Assembly: GCA_964393115.1 (NCBI GenBank)
Contig: CAYMST010000075.1
Coordinates: forward strand, 1 to 18,556
Origin: CAYMST01 sp964393115
GTDB lineage: Bacteria; Bacteroidota; Bacteroidia; Cytophagales; Cyclobacteriaceae
Direction of reading: 5' to 3'
DNA: 18,556 nt
The number at the start of each line of letters is the position of its first letter. Positions within the stretch are counted from its first letter, which is position 1. Positions 6,791-13,608 of this stretch are shown piece after piece. The notes under the pieces are model-generated. The model saw nothing but the letters and a program-made list of their open reading frames with translations, searched no databases and was not told where the DNA came from. The position numbers and the translations under genes are program-made.

Positions 6791-9202
6791 ATGAAGAATA
6801 ATATGGGTAATGATTTAATCATTCATCGTTCATCAACTCCACTTCGACATCACTTAACGTGGATACTTAGTTTACTCATTTTTACTCTTGGCACTGGATT
6901 GCAAGCCCAGAATCTTACACAAACGATTAAGGGAAGAGTCATCGATCAGCAGTCGAAAACACCCATTATCGGAGCGACGGTTCGCGTAAAAAACTCCGAA
7001 CCAGCGCTTGGTGGGGTAACGGATCTCCAAGGTTATTTTAAAGTTGATCAAGTACCGATCGGTCGACAGACCTTGCAAATATCTTCCGTTGGTTATGAAA
7101 ATAGCGTAATTCCAGACATACTTGTGAAATCAGGGAAAGAACTTATTATTAATATAGAACTCAAAGAGTCAATCGTTAAGATTGACGAAGTAGTAATCAC
7201 AGCTAGTTCGCAGAATAAAGGTAAAGTCCTTAACGAAATGGCCACAGTCAGTGCGTTGTCTTTTAGCGTTGAGGAGACTAGTAGATACCCCGCTACCTTA
7301 GAAGACCCTGCCAGGGCAGTGACTTCATTTGCGGGAGTAACTGGAGCTGGTGATGACCTGCTTAATGAAATTGTGATTCGGGGAAATTCTCCCAAAGGGC
7401 TCTTATGGAGGCTGGAAGGTGTAGAAATACCAAATCCCAATCACTACGGTGAGAACGGATCATCCGCAGGGGGAATTAGCATGCTCAGTAGTAATATGCT
7501 CGCCAACAGTGACTTCTATACGGGGGCCTTTCCAGCTCAGTTTGGCAATGCTTCTTCAGGAGTTTTTGACTTGAAAATGCGAAATGGAAATTATGATGAA
7601 CGCGAAACTACCTTGCAAGCGGGACTTTTAGGACTTGCAGTCGCTGCGGAAGGCCCCATCAATAAGGAAACAAGATCTTCCTATTTGGTCAACTACAGGT
7701 ATTCTACGCTTGCCGTATTTTCCGCGCTCGGCATACAAATACTAGACCCAACCGAAGAAATCGCCTTTCAAGACCTAGCCTTTAAACTGCACTTCCCTTC
7801 TAAGAAATTGGGTTCGATCTCCCTATGGGCACTCGGCGGGACAAACTTCAGCATAGACCACTCTGACCCTCAAAACCAATGGTTCTTTGACGAAAGAGGA
7901 GATCAATCCGTGGGTGTAATTGGGTTGACGAATATTAACTACTTGAGTAAAAATACCTTCTTAGAAACCATCTTATCAGCGACTGGTTCAAAATACCTAT
8001 ACACCTCAGATTCCATAAACGGACAAGAATTTTTTAGAGAAAAAATTAATGACTACACCTACCGCGTGTCTTCGCTCATCAACCATAAATTCAATGCCAT
8101 GCATACGATAAGGGTTGGTGGGATATACAGTTATTTAGGTTATAATATGCGTGAGCGGGAATGGGATTCGCAGAGTGAATTTTATGATATTCCGCTAGAC
8201 TCAAAGGGTAATGGTTCCATAGTACAAGCCTTCGTACAATGGCAGTTCCGTCCAAATAATAATCTGACCATCAACCCTGGGTTTCATTTCACCTACTTTG
8301 ATATCAACGAAGACATCTACCCTGAACCTAGACTTGGTATAGAATATCGCTTGAGTAGTAAAGACAAAATCACGGCTGGTTTTGGAGTGCATAGCAGAAG
8401 AGAGACCATTTCGTTGTATCGATCTCAGCAACTACAACCAGATGGTTCCTATGTACAACAAAATAGAAATCTTGGGTTTACTAAAGCGAATCATTATGTC
8501 CTTGGCTTTGAAAGAATGCTAAAATCCAACTTAAGATTCAAAACAGAATTATATTATCAAAAACTCTATGATGTTCCCATTTTTCACTCTGATACGGTTA
8601 GTGACTTAGGATTCATCGTGTCTTCCGCACTAAATACACATGATGGCTATTCGAATGATAAATTAGCCAATAATGGATCTGGAGAAAATTATGGTATTGA
8701 AATGGGCATTGAAAAGTTCTTTTCGAACAACTTTTACTACATGACCAATTTGTCACTATACGAATCTAACTACAAAGCGGTGGACGGAAAAAGGAGGAAT
8801 ACCAAATTCAACGGCAACTATGTTTTCAATTTTGTTGGGGGACGTGAAGTGCATGTCGGCCCCGGTGGTAATAACTTGATTAACATAAACGCTAAGGTAA
8901 TTATTGCTGGCGGTCAGCGCTATATTCCTTTTGACCTAGATGCGTCACGACAAAATGGATTTGGTGTTCAGGATTTTAGTAGGACTTATGATCCACAGTT
9001 AAACACCTATAAAAGAGTGGACATTGGTATCAACTACCGAATTAATAAGGCAAAGTCATCCTCTATTTTCGATGTTAGTATTCAAAATGTCTTCAACCTG
9101 CGCAATGAAGCCAGTAGATTCTATTCTCCAAGAAGAGAAATGGTATTAGCGGATTTACAACTTGGTATCTTACCTAATATCAACTATAAACTAGAATTTT
9201 AA
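6791..9202 (+). CDS. TonB-dependent receptor with carboxypeptidase-regulatory-like N-terminal domain (paralogue 2)
   Basis: An 803-residue outer-membrane receptor with the same architecture as the protein at 3659-6055. A longer signal region (residues 1-39) has a polar start and a hydrophobic core WILSLLIFTLGTGLQAQ. The CarboxypepD_reg-like domain spans about residues 46-126 (KGRVIDQQ, GATVRVKN, GGVTDLQGYF, ISSVGYEN). The plug carries EDPARAVTSFAGV, IVIRGNSPKGLLWRLEGVEI and FPAQFGNASSGVFDLKMRNG, and the barrel ends in NINYKLEF. The plug is nearly the same in both paralogues, while several barrel segments differ. For example, the stretch after LYYQKLYDVPI is quite different. At DNA level the third codon positions have diverged widely, so the duplication is not recent. 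The gene is followed after 15 bp by a strong hairpin. The transported substrate is unknown. Confidence 0.93.
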   Translation: MKNNMGNDLIIHRSSTPLRHHLTWILSLLIFTLGTGLQAQNLTQTIKGRVIDQQSKTPIIGATVRVKNSEPALGGVTDLQGYFKVDQVPIGRQTLQISSVGYENSVIPDILVKSGKELIINIELKESIVKIDEVVITASSQNKGKVLNEMATVSALSFSVEETSRYPATLEDPARAVTSFAGVTGAGDDLLNEIVIRGNSPKGLLWRLEGVEIPNPNHYGENGSSAGGISMLSSNMLANSDFYTGAFPAQFGNASSGVFDLKMRNGNYDERETTLQAGLLGLAVAAEGPINKETRSSYLVNYRYSTLAVFSALGIQILDPTEEIAFQDLAFKLHFPSKKLGSISLWALGGTNFSIDHSDPQNQWFFDERGDQSVGVIGLTNINYLSKNTFLETILSATGSKYLYTSDSINGQEFFREKINDYTYRVSSLINHKFNAMHTIRVGGIYSYLGYNMREREWDSQSEFYDIPLDSKGNGSIVQAFVQWQFRPNNNLTINPGFHFTYFDINEDIYPEPRLGIEYRLSSKDKITAGFGVHSRRETISLYRSQQLQPDGSYVQQNRNLGFTKANHYVLGFERMLKSNLRFKTELYYQKLYDVPIFHSDTVSDLGFIVSSALNTHDGYSNDKLANNGSGENYGIEMGIEKFFSNNFYYMTNLSLYESNYKAVDGKRRNTKFNGNYVFNFVGGREVHVGPGGNNLININAKVIIAGGQRYIPFDLDASRQNGFGVQDFSRTYDPQLNTYKRVDIGINYRINKAKSSSIFDVSIQNVFNLRNEASRFYSPRREMVLADLQLGILPNINYKLEF

Positions 9203-9217
9203 CCAATTTGGTTGTAA

Positions 9218-9257
9218 AAGATAGATGGCTAACCAGCTTTGACAAGCCATCTATCTT
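9218..9257 (+). terminator. Intrinsic-type terminator of the second receptor gene
   Basis: AAGATAGATGGCT and AGCCATCTATCTT form a perfect 13-bp stem with a 14-nt loop, beginning 15 bp after the receptor stop. The following bases are pyrimidine-rich (CTTCATTTCTC) but not a pure T run. The position and perfect stem make termination the best reading. Confidence 0.7.
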
Positions 9258-9360
9258 CTTCATTTCTCGATAAGGCTAACTCCAGCTATTAACAGGTGTA
9301 CAAAAAGCCTCTTTCTAGAAGTATTAAGGCTGATTACTCTGTAGATCAAAGGATATTTTA

Positions 9361-9376
9361 TGACCTTTGCAGGTCA
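9361..9376 (+). promoter_or_regulatory. Small hairpin just before the helicase start codon
   Basis: TGACCT-TTGC-AGGTCA is a perfect 6-bp stem with a 4-nt loop that ends 11 bases before the ATG at 9388. It could affect translation initiation at low temperature, which would suit a helicase gene, but the stem is short. Confidence 0.35.
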
Positions 9377-9387
9377 ATACATGCAAG

Positions 9388-10623
9388 ATGAAATTCGAAG
9401 ACTACAGATTCACTAAAGAGATACATCAAAATATTGCCAAACTCGGTTATAAAAGACCCACAGATATCCAATTTAAATCTATTCCTTCCATTCTTAATGA
9501 AGAAGATGTTTTAGCCATTGCTCAAACGGGTACCGGTAAAACGGCGGCATTTGCCATACCCGTTTTGGATAAGCTCTTTAGAAAAAAAAGAAATCAGAGA
9601 AGACCTGACGGTATAAAGTGTATCGTTTTAGAACCTACCCATGAATTAGCTCAACAGGTAACTGACGTTATCAAGTCTATCGCAAGAGGTACTAAAGTCA
9701 ACGTATTAGGTATTTATGGTGGTGTTGACCAAACTCCTCAAATAGAAGCTTTAGAAAAGCGTGTCGATATTATAGTCGCTACTCCTGGAAGGATGTTTGA
9801 CCTGATTGCTCAGCAACATCTACGTGTAGACAGGACAGAAATACTCATAATTGACGAAGCCGACCACATGCTAAAACTTGGATTTTTGAGTGATATCCAA
9901 GACTTAATCAAAAAACTCCCGAAAAGAAGACAAACGTTGTTTTTTTCAGCGACTATTGATAGCAAAATCAAAAGTTTGGCGTACAAATTAGTCAATCAAA
10001 ACGCTGTTAGAATACAGATTTCCCCCAAGAACCCCGTTTCTAAAAATGTTGACCATCGACTAGTATTTGTTGATATGGACGACAAGCGTTTTTTTCTAGA
10101 AAGACTGATACAAGAGCATCCGGAAAATCGGATGATAGTATTTGTTCGAACAAAAGTACGGGCTGAGCGTGTACATGCTGCCATGGAGCGGGTTGGAATA
10201 GAAACAGTGACGATACACAGTGACAAAAATCAAGAAGAACGAACCAAAACTCTAGAACATTTTAAAAATAACCAATCCAGCATTCTAATCGCTACAGATG
10301 TAACAGCGAGAGGTATTGATATCCCAAATATTGATATTGTGGTAAACTACGATTTGCCAGAAGTGGCTGAAAACTACGTACATAGAGTAGGACGAACAGG
10401 TAGAGGCGGAAACCGCGGCGAGGCCTTGTCTTTTTGCAGTGAAAATGAAAAAGAACTACTCAAAGCAATAGAGGAGTATACTGGCCAGACTATTCAAGTT
10501 GAGGAAATCACAAAATCTGATCTAGAGGATACTAAATTGTTAACCAGCGCTAAAACTCTCGAACTGAAGGATATGATGAAGGAATTAGAAAAATTAGAGA
10601 AAAACAGAAAAAAAAGAAAGTAG
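9388..10623 (+). CDS. DEAD-box ATP-dependent RNA helicase
   Basis: A 411-residue two-RecA-domain RNA helicase that remodels RNA (ribosome assembly, mRNA turnover or cold adaptation) using ATP. Motifs in order: Q motif region GYKRPTDIQ (20-28), motif I AQTGTGKT (45-52), Ia PTHELAQQ (83-90), GG (111-112), Ib TPGR (132-135), II DEAD (156-159), III SAT (187-189), V TDVTARGIDIP (303-313) and VI HRVGRTGRGG (332-341). A short, lysine-rich C-terminal tail follows, without an added RNA-binding domain. The frame opens at a TTG at 9367, but the ATG at 9388 starts the protein directly at KFEDYRF, as is usual for the family. Motif Ia normally reads PTRELA; here Arg is His. The length and simple tail are closest to RhlE-type enzymes, though the subfamily is uncertain. 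Confidence 0.93.
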   Translation: MKFEDYRFTKEIHQNIAKLGYKRPTDIQFKSIPSILNEEDVLAIAQTGTGKTAAFAIPVLDKLFRKKRNQRRPDGIKCIVLEPTHELAQQVTDVIKSIARGTKVNVLGIYGGVDQTPQIEALEKRVDIIVATPGRMFDLIAQQHLRVDRTEILIIDEADHMLKLGFLSDIQDLIKKLPKRRQTLFFSATIDSKIKSLAYKLVNQNAVRIQISPKNPVSKNVDHRLVFVDMDDKRFFLERLIQEHPENRMIVFVRTKVRAERVHAAMERVGIETVTIHSDKNQEERTKTLEHFKNNQSSILIATDVTARGIDIPNIDIVVNYDLPEVAENYVHRVGRTGRGGNRGEALSFCSENEKELLKAIEEYTGQTIQVEEITKSDLEDTKLLTSAKTLELKDMMKELEKLEKNRKKRK

Positions 10624-10641
10624 TTACCTAGGACATTTGTA

Positions 10642-10675
10642 TTGAATTAAGCATATTTATAACTACTTAATTCAA
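10642..10675. repeat. Perfect 10-bp inverted repeat between helicase and lipoprotein genes
   Basis: TTGAATTAAG and CTTAATTCAA pair perfectly around a 14-nt AT-rich loop. It starts 18 bp after the helicase stop and ends 5 bp before the next ATG (10681). It may terminate the helicase transcript, act as an operator, or fold at the 5' end of the lipoprotein message. No T run follows. Confidence 0.55.
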
Positions 10676-10680
10676 CTCTT

Positions 10681-11289
10681 ATGAGATCGTTAGTTATAAC
10701 ACTATCGATGTTATTATTTTTAACTCAATCTTGCTTTTTTTGTGAAACCTCTTTTGGTATTTACGAGGTCAATGAAATACGTGTAAAGAAATTAAAAACC
10801 ACTCTACACAATCACTTTGATAACGCACCAGAAGAACCAAACACATATATACCTGACACCCTACATGTTACCTCAGAAGACACTGTCAGTTACGACAACC
10901 TAATTATTCAACTTTCATTTAAACAAGAATTAAGGACTAGCAAAACAGCACACGAAGTAATTTATTCGCTTATCCCTAGTGTGCACGCATGCACACCAAC
11001 AGATGATATATTCACGTCTAGGATTGAAGACATTCAAATACACGATACTCATAAAAATTTTCTTGAAATAACAAATAAATTGTTATTTCGACATTCTGAG
11101 TTTACTGATTACCCGGTTGGCTATCAGTTAATATCAGGATGGAGCTTTTCACAAGGCCAAAGCTTGCTTCTCAGTATGTCTACTCCGCCTCCTCAAACAC
11201 ATAAAATTCAATGGCAATTAGATATCAAATTCGACACCGACGAAGTAGCTAGAACCTTACTCGTGAATGGCCCGTATGTCAGTCATTAA
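10681..11289 (+). CDS. Predicted small lipoprotein, DUF5034-like (first of pair)
   Basis: A 202-residue protein with a typical export signal: MRSLVITLSMLLFLTQSC, where Cys18 follows a loose Bacteroidota-type lipobox (FLTQSC). A second cysteine follows at position 21. The body contains YDNLIIQLSFKQE, then a cysteine segment SVHACTPTDD, then IEDIQI. This order, the size of about 200 residues and the lipoprotein signal resemble DUF5034-type Bacteroidota proteins, but I am not certain of the family. The last 23 bp overlap the next gene, which has a similar plan, so both are probably translated from one message. A role at the outer membrane or periplasm is inferred from the signal alone; no catalytic motif is seen. 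Confidence 0.75.
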   Translation: MRSLVITLSMLLFLTQSCFFCETSFGIYEVNEIRVKKLKTTLHNHFDNAPEEPNTYIPDTLHVTSEDTVSYDNLIIQLSFKQELRTSKTAHEVIYSLIPSVHACTPTDDIFTSRIEDIQIHDTHKNFLEITNKLLFRHSEFTDYPVGYQLISGWSFSQGQSLLLSMSTPPPQTHKIQWQLDIKFDTDEVARTLLVNGPYVSH

Positions 11290-11899
11290 AAGCATAATTA
11301 ACAAAACCCTGGCAACAATGCTGTTGTTAATGGTATATGGATGTATTAACGATTGTGAAAACGTAGCTCAATTCCATCTCAGAGTCTCAGAGGCACAAGG
11401 TAGTTTGAGAACTGTAAACTGTTATTTTCCACTTAAGACTCAACTATACCTTGGCGACTCAACTCGCCCGGTAAAATATGACAGTCTAGTTTTTGAAGTA
11501 CAATTTATGTCAGACACTTCATGGAATAGATTTTATGAAGGAAACTCTTGTATTCGAGGTCAGGTTTCTTCTTTAGAGCAAATTCAGTCTATTACGATCA
11601 CCGCCAACAAAACATTTATGAACAGATCATCTGGCGTAAACTTAGCGGAGCATTTCCTTATTTCGTCTAGTAATAAATGGGAAGATTTTAGAGGAATTAT
11701 TAGCTCCAATAGAATTAATTTATTCAGACATTCCGATCGACTCTATTTCCGTATTATTAATCCTTTTTTCACAGAGGGAAAGTACATTTTTCGATTTGAC
11801 TTTCAAATAGCTACACCAAATAGCTATCGGAAACTTTCGCTTAGTTACCCTTCAGTTTTCATCAGGTCATCATCAAGAGTTATGGGCTTAAACAATTAA
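11267..11899 (+). CDS. Predicted small lipoprotein, DUF5034-like (second of pair)
   Basis: A 210-residue protein overlapping the preceding gene by 23 bp. The signal peptide ends in LLLMVYGC, with Cys26 as the likely lipidated residue and a second cysteine four residues on (CINDC). The rest parallels the upstream protein: YDSLVFEVQFMSD, a cysteine segment (GNSCIRGQ), then IQSITITANKTFMN, a feature shared by small Bacteroidota lipoproteins of the DUF5034 type. The C-terminal half is rich in aromatic and beta-strand-like stretches. A second ATG at 11276, three codons in, could be the true start. It ends at a hairpin shared with the convergent genes. The function is unknown; the pair probably arose by duplication of one lipoprotein gene. 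Confidence 0.72.
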   Translation: MARMSVIKSIINKTLATMLLLMVYGCINDCENVAQFHLRVSEAQGSLRTVNCYFPLKTQLYLGDSTRPVKYDSLVFEVQFMSDTSWNRFYEGNSCIRGQVSSLEQIQSITITANKTFMNRSSGVNLAEHFLISSSNKWEDFRGIISSNRINLFRHSDRLYFRIINPFFTEGKYIFRFDFQIATPNSYRKLSLSYPSVFIRSSSRVMGLNN

Positions 11900-11920
11900 C
11901 AATGCCTAAGCCCCTATTTT
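11884..11920. terminator. Bidirectional terminator candidate between convergent units
   Basis: GGGCTTA (11884-11890) and TAAGCCC (11907-11913) form a 7-bp stem with a 16-nt loop. CTATTTT follows on the plus strand. The left arm lies inside the end of the lipoprotein gene and the right arm ends 5 bp before the stop of the DUF6952-like gene on the other strand. The two units are only 19 bp apart, so one shared hairpin is plausible. Confidence 0.5.
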
Positions 11921-12176
11921 AAGCGTCTATGGAACCCTGGACACGCTTCATAAACTCGTTCAAAGCGTCTTTCTGAGATGTACCAGACTTTATCCGCTGA
12001 TTAACCTCCAAAGCACCGTATAGATTCGACAATAATTCACCAATTACATTAAGCTCTTCATCTTTAATATTTTCAGATTCCGAGAGATACTCAAGAAGCT
12101 CTACAGACTCGTTTATCCAATCTTCGTCACGCTCCTCCACGAAGGAAATAATGTGTTTAATTAGCGGTAACCTCAT
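11919..12176 (-). CDS. DUF6952-type small protein
   Basis: An 85-residue, acidic, all-helical protein. It begins MRLPLIKHIISFVEERDEDW and has the conserved core DEELNVIGELLSNLYGALEV followed by GTSQKDALNEFMKRVQGSID. This agrees with the Bacteroidota family I know as DUF6952, whose genes usually follow a thioredoxin-family gene. That is also the case here: its start overlaps the thioredoxin gene by 20 bp, so translation is coupled. It has no cysteine and no signal peptide, so it is not itself a redox protein. A role as binding partner or adaptor of the thioredoxin is inferred only from the conserved pairing. It is complete. Confidence 0.8.
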   Translation of the reverse strand: MRLPLIKHIISFVEERDEDWINESVELLEYLSESENIKDEELNVIGELLSNLYGALEVNQRIKSGTSQKDALNEFMKRVQGSIDA

Positions 12177-12468
12177 GCAGTATACTTCTTATGATTTCCT
12201 CTTTATTACCTTGACTTTGCGCAACCAGCTTTCCATTCTTGAACCCTGCAAACGTAGGTAAATTCGCAACTTCAGCGAGCTTGCGGGAATTTGGAAATTT
12301 CTCTGCATCCACATAAACAAACGCTACATCTGGGTTTTCCCCTCCTATTCGCTTAAACTTCGGTTTTACTAACCTACAGTTTCCACACCAAGTGGCGCCA
12401 TATTGCACCATTACTGACTGGTTACTTTCGACAACCTCTTGTAGGTTGTCAGACGTCAATTCTTCCAT
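12157..12468 (-). CDS. Thioredoxin-family protein with WCGNC active site
   Basis: A 103-residue single-domain thioredoxin fold. The redox centre is WCGNC (residues 27-31), in the usual setting MVQYGATWCGNCRLVKPKF; classical thioredoxin has WCGPC. The cis-proline loop reads NLPTFAGF (Pro71), and the final strands are LPTFAGFKNGKLV. There is no signal peptide, so it acts in the cytoplasm, likely reducing a peroxiredoxin or other disulfide substrate. Asn in place of Pro in the CxxC pair is expected to change the redox potential. It overlaps the DUF6952-like gene by 20 bp and follows a membrane-protein gene after 54 bp on the same strand. Confidence 0.92.
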   Translation of the reverse strand: MEELTSDNLQEVVESNQSVMVQYGATWCGNCRLVKPKFKRIGGENPDVAFVYVDAEKFPNSRKLAEVANLPTFAGFKNGKLVAQSQGNKEEIIRSILHEVTAN

Positions 12469-12522
12469 AAGAGTATTATTAATTTCAGAAGAAACAAATT
12501 TGATGGATAAGTGTTCCCTTTC

Positions 12523-13020
12523 CTAACAAATTAGTTGTGAAATATATTTTATGACCTCTTTTGTAGCCATATCGTTCTTCTGATCGGACTGAATTTGAAT
12601 TATGGGTATATATCTACCATTGCGTAATTTCACCCCAACTTTATTAATAAAATCTTGATATCCATCTCGAAATGGACTTACATCACGATAAATAAAGTCC
12701 TGTCTATTTTCGATTTCATCAATTTCGCAGAAAGGAATAACAGCATTTGACATTTGACCAGAGCTATTGATGATCAAAGTCTCATCCTTCAAATTAAACT
12801 CCAAAGCATTTGGCATTTCGAAATACCCATAAACAAATGGGATAAAAACCAATAGAATCGCAAGCATTAGTATTTTATACCCCAATATGATACCCATTGA
12901 AAATACGATCAAACCAGTGATAACAGAAAGGTAAGCCCAAGAAAATGATTGTTTTCTGAAAATAGCTATTGAGCCTACCGAATTTTTGACGGTATAGCCA
13001 TTTACTTCAAATATGTTCAT
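12523..13020 (-). CDS. Membrane protein with two helices and a C-terminal soluble domain
   Basis: A 165-residue protein without a recognised family name. Residues 1-26 are polar. Two hydrophobic helices follow in tandem (about 27-47, SWAYLSVITGLIVFSMGIIL; about 48-66, YKILMLAILLVFIPFVYGYF). They are followed by a soluble part of about 95 residues with beta-strand character (ALEFNLKDETLIINSSG, VIPFCEIDEIENRQDF, VGVKLRNGRYIPIIQI) and a final helix. This order, a short membrane hairpin plus a small beta domain, resembles bacterial PH-like membrane proteins, but that is a guess. It has its own likely promoter at 13055-13062. It may share a transcript with the thioredoxin gene 54 bp downstream. 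Confidence 0.75.
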   Translation of the reverse strand: MNIFEVNGYTVKNSVGSIAIFRKQSFSWAYLSVITGLIVFSMGIILGYKILMLAILLVFIPFVYGYFEMPNALEFNLKDETLIINSSGQMSNAVIPFCEIDEIENRQDFIYRDVSPFRDGYQDFINKVGVKLRNGRYIPIIQIQSDQKNDMATKEVIKYISQLIC

Positions 13021-13054
13021 TGTTAAAAAATTAATAGTTCATATAAATAGAACA

Positions 13055-13062
13055 CAAAAATA
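13055..13062 (-). promoter_or_regulatory. -7 box for the membrane-protein gene
   Basis: Read on the minus strand, TATTTTTG at 13062-13055 is a full match to TAnnTTTG, 34 bp before the ATG at 13020. The expected upstream box is weak (TTTA at 13084-13081 with an 18-bp spacer). Confidence 0.5.
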
Positions 13063-13098
13063 ACAGAATTATTATTCATTTAAAATTGAATCATACAT

Positions 13099-13130
13099 TT
13101 TTCACCTGATAATGGGATGCGATATATTTG
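13099..13130 (+). promoter_or_regulatory. Promoter of the DUF3127 gene
   Basis: TATATTTG at 13123-13130 matches the -7 consensus exactly. A TTTT/TTTC stretch at 13099-13103 lies at the right distance (19-20 bp) and differs from TTTG by one base. Transcription would start near 13137, giving a very short leader before the ATG at 13150. Confidence 0.6.
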
Positions 13131-13149
13131 AGGTTGAATTAAGGATAAC

Positions 13150-13536
13150 ATGGAAATAAGCGGTAAAATCATACAAATCAACCCTGAACAATCCGGACAG
13201 GGCAGAAATGGTACTTGGAGAAAACAAGAAATTATTTTAGAAACACAGGAGCAGTATCCCAAAAAAGTTTGTGTTGCTATCTGGGGTGACAAAATTGATC
13301 AATTCGGCTTGAATCAAGGAGAGGTTGTCACGTTCGGCATCAATGTTGAAAGTAGGGAATTTAATAGTAAATGGTACACAGATGTGAAAGCTTGGAAAGT
13401 GTCAAAGGGTGCAGGTTCTGGCAGCGATTCGGCTGAGCCTGATCACGTGGCAGCCAACATCCCTCCTCCACCTATGAGCTCCGAGCCACCTGTTGATACT
13501 ACGCAAGGAGTCGACGAAGATGACCTCCCGTTTTAA
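13150..13536 (+). CDS. DUF3127 protein, SSB-like OB fold with acidic C-terminal tip
   Basis: A 128-residue protein typical of the Bacteroidota DUF3127 family. The conserved OB-fold-like body covers about residues 1-85: MEISGKIIQINPEQSGQGRN, WRKQEIILETQEQYPKKVC, WGDKIDQFGLNQGEVV and SREFNSKWYTDVKAWKV. Then comes a low-complexity linker rich in Ser, Gly and Pro, and the chain ends in DEDDLPF. This plan copies single-stranded DNA-binding protein SSB, where an acidic tip ending in Pro-Phe recruits replication and repair proteins. Single-stranded nucleic acid binding is therefore likely, though not shown. It has its own short-leader promoter and is followed 69 bp later by a DUF6261-like gene on the same strand. 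Confidence 0.88.
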   Translation: MEISGKIIQINPEQSGQGRNGTWRKQEIILETQEQYPKKVCVAIWGDKIDQFGLNQGEVVTFGINVESREFNSKWYTDVKAWKVSKGAGSGSDSAEPDHVAANIPPPPMSSEPPVDTTQGVDEDDLPF

Positions 13537-13569
13537 ATGGTCAAGTATACAGTAAAGGCTTAACCAAAT

Positions 13570-13608
13570 GAATAGAATAATCGTATTCTATTCAAAAAGA
13601 ATAGTATG
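13570..13608 (+). promoter_or_regulatory. Two mutually exclusive hairpins covering the start of the next gene
   Basis: Hairpin A: GAATAGAATA (13570-13579) pairs perfectly with TATTCTATTC (13584-13593) around ATCG. Hairpin B: CTATTC (13588-13593) pairs with GAATAG (13599-13604) around AAAAA, and past one T-T mismatch the stem can extend to the start codon at 13606-13608. The two share an arm, so only one can form: B covers the ATG, A frees it. This could switch translation of the gene at 13606; the effect is inferred. Confidence 0.45.

Noticed and set aside
7093..7440. 115-codon open frame on the minus strand
   Set aside because: Antisense to the plug region of the second receptor, rich in serine and leucine; a shadow of conserved coding sequence.
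3659..9202. SusC/SusD polysaccharide utilisation locus
   Set aside because: No SusD-like lipoprotein, glycoside hydrolase or sugar sensor is adjacent to either receptor.
9367..9387. TTG start adding seven residues to the helicase
   Set aside because: The seven codons fall in a hairpin, and family members normally begin close to the ATG at 9388.
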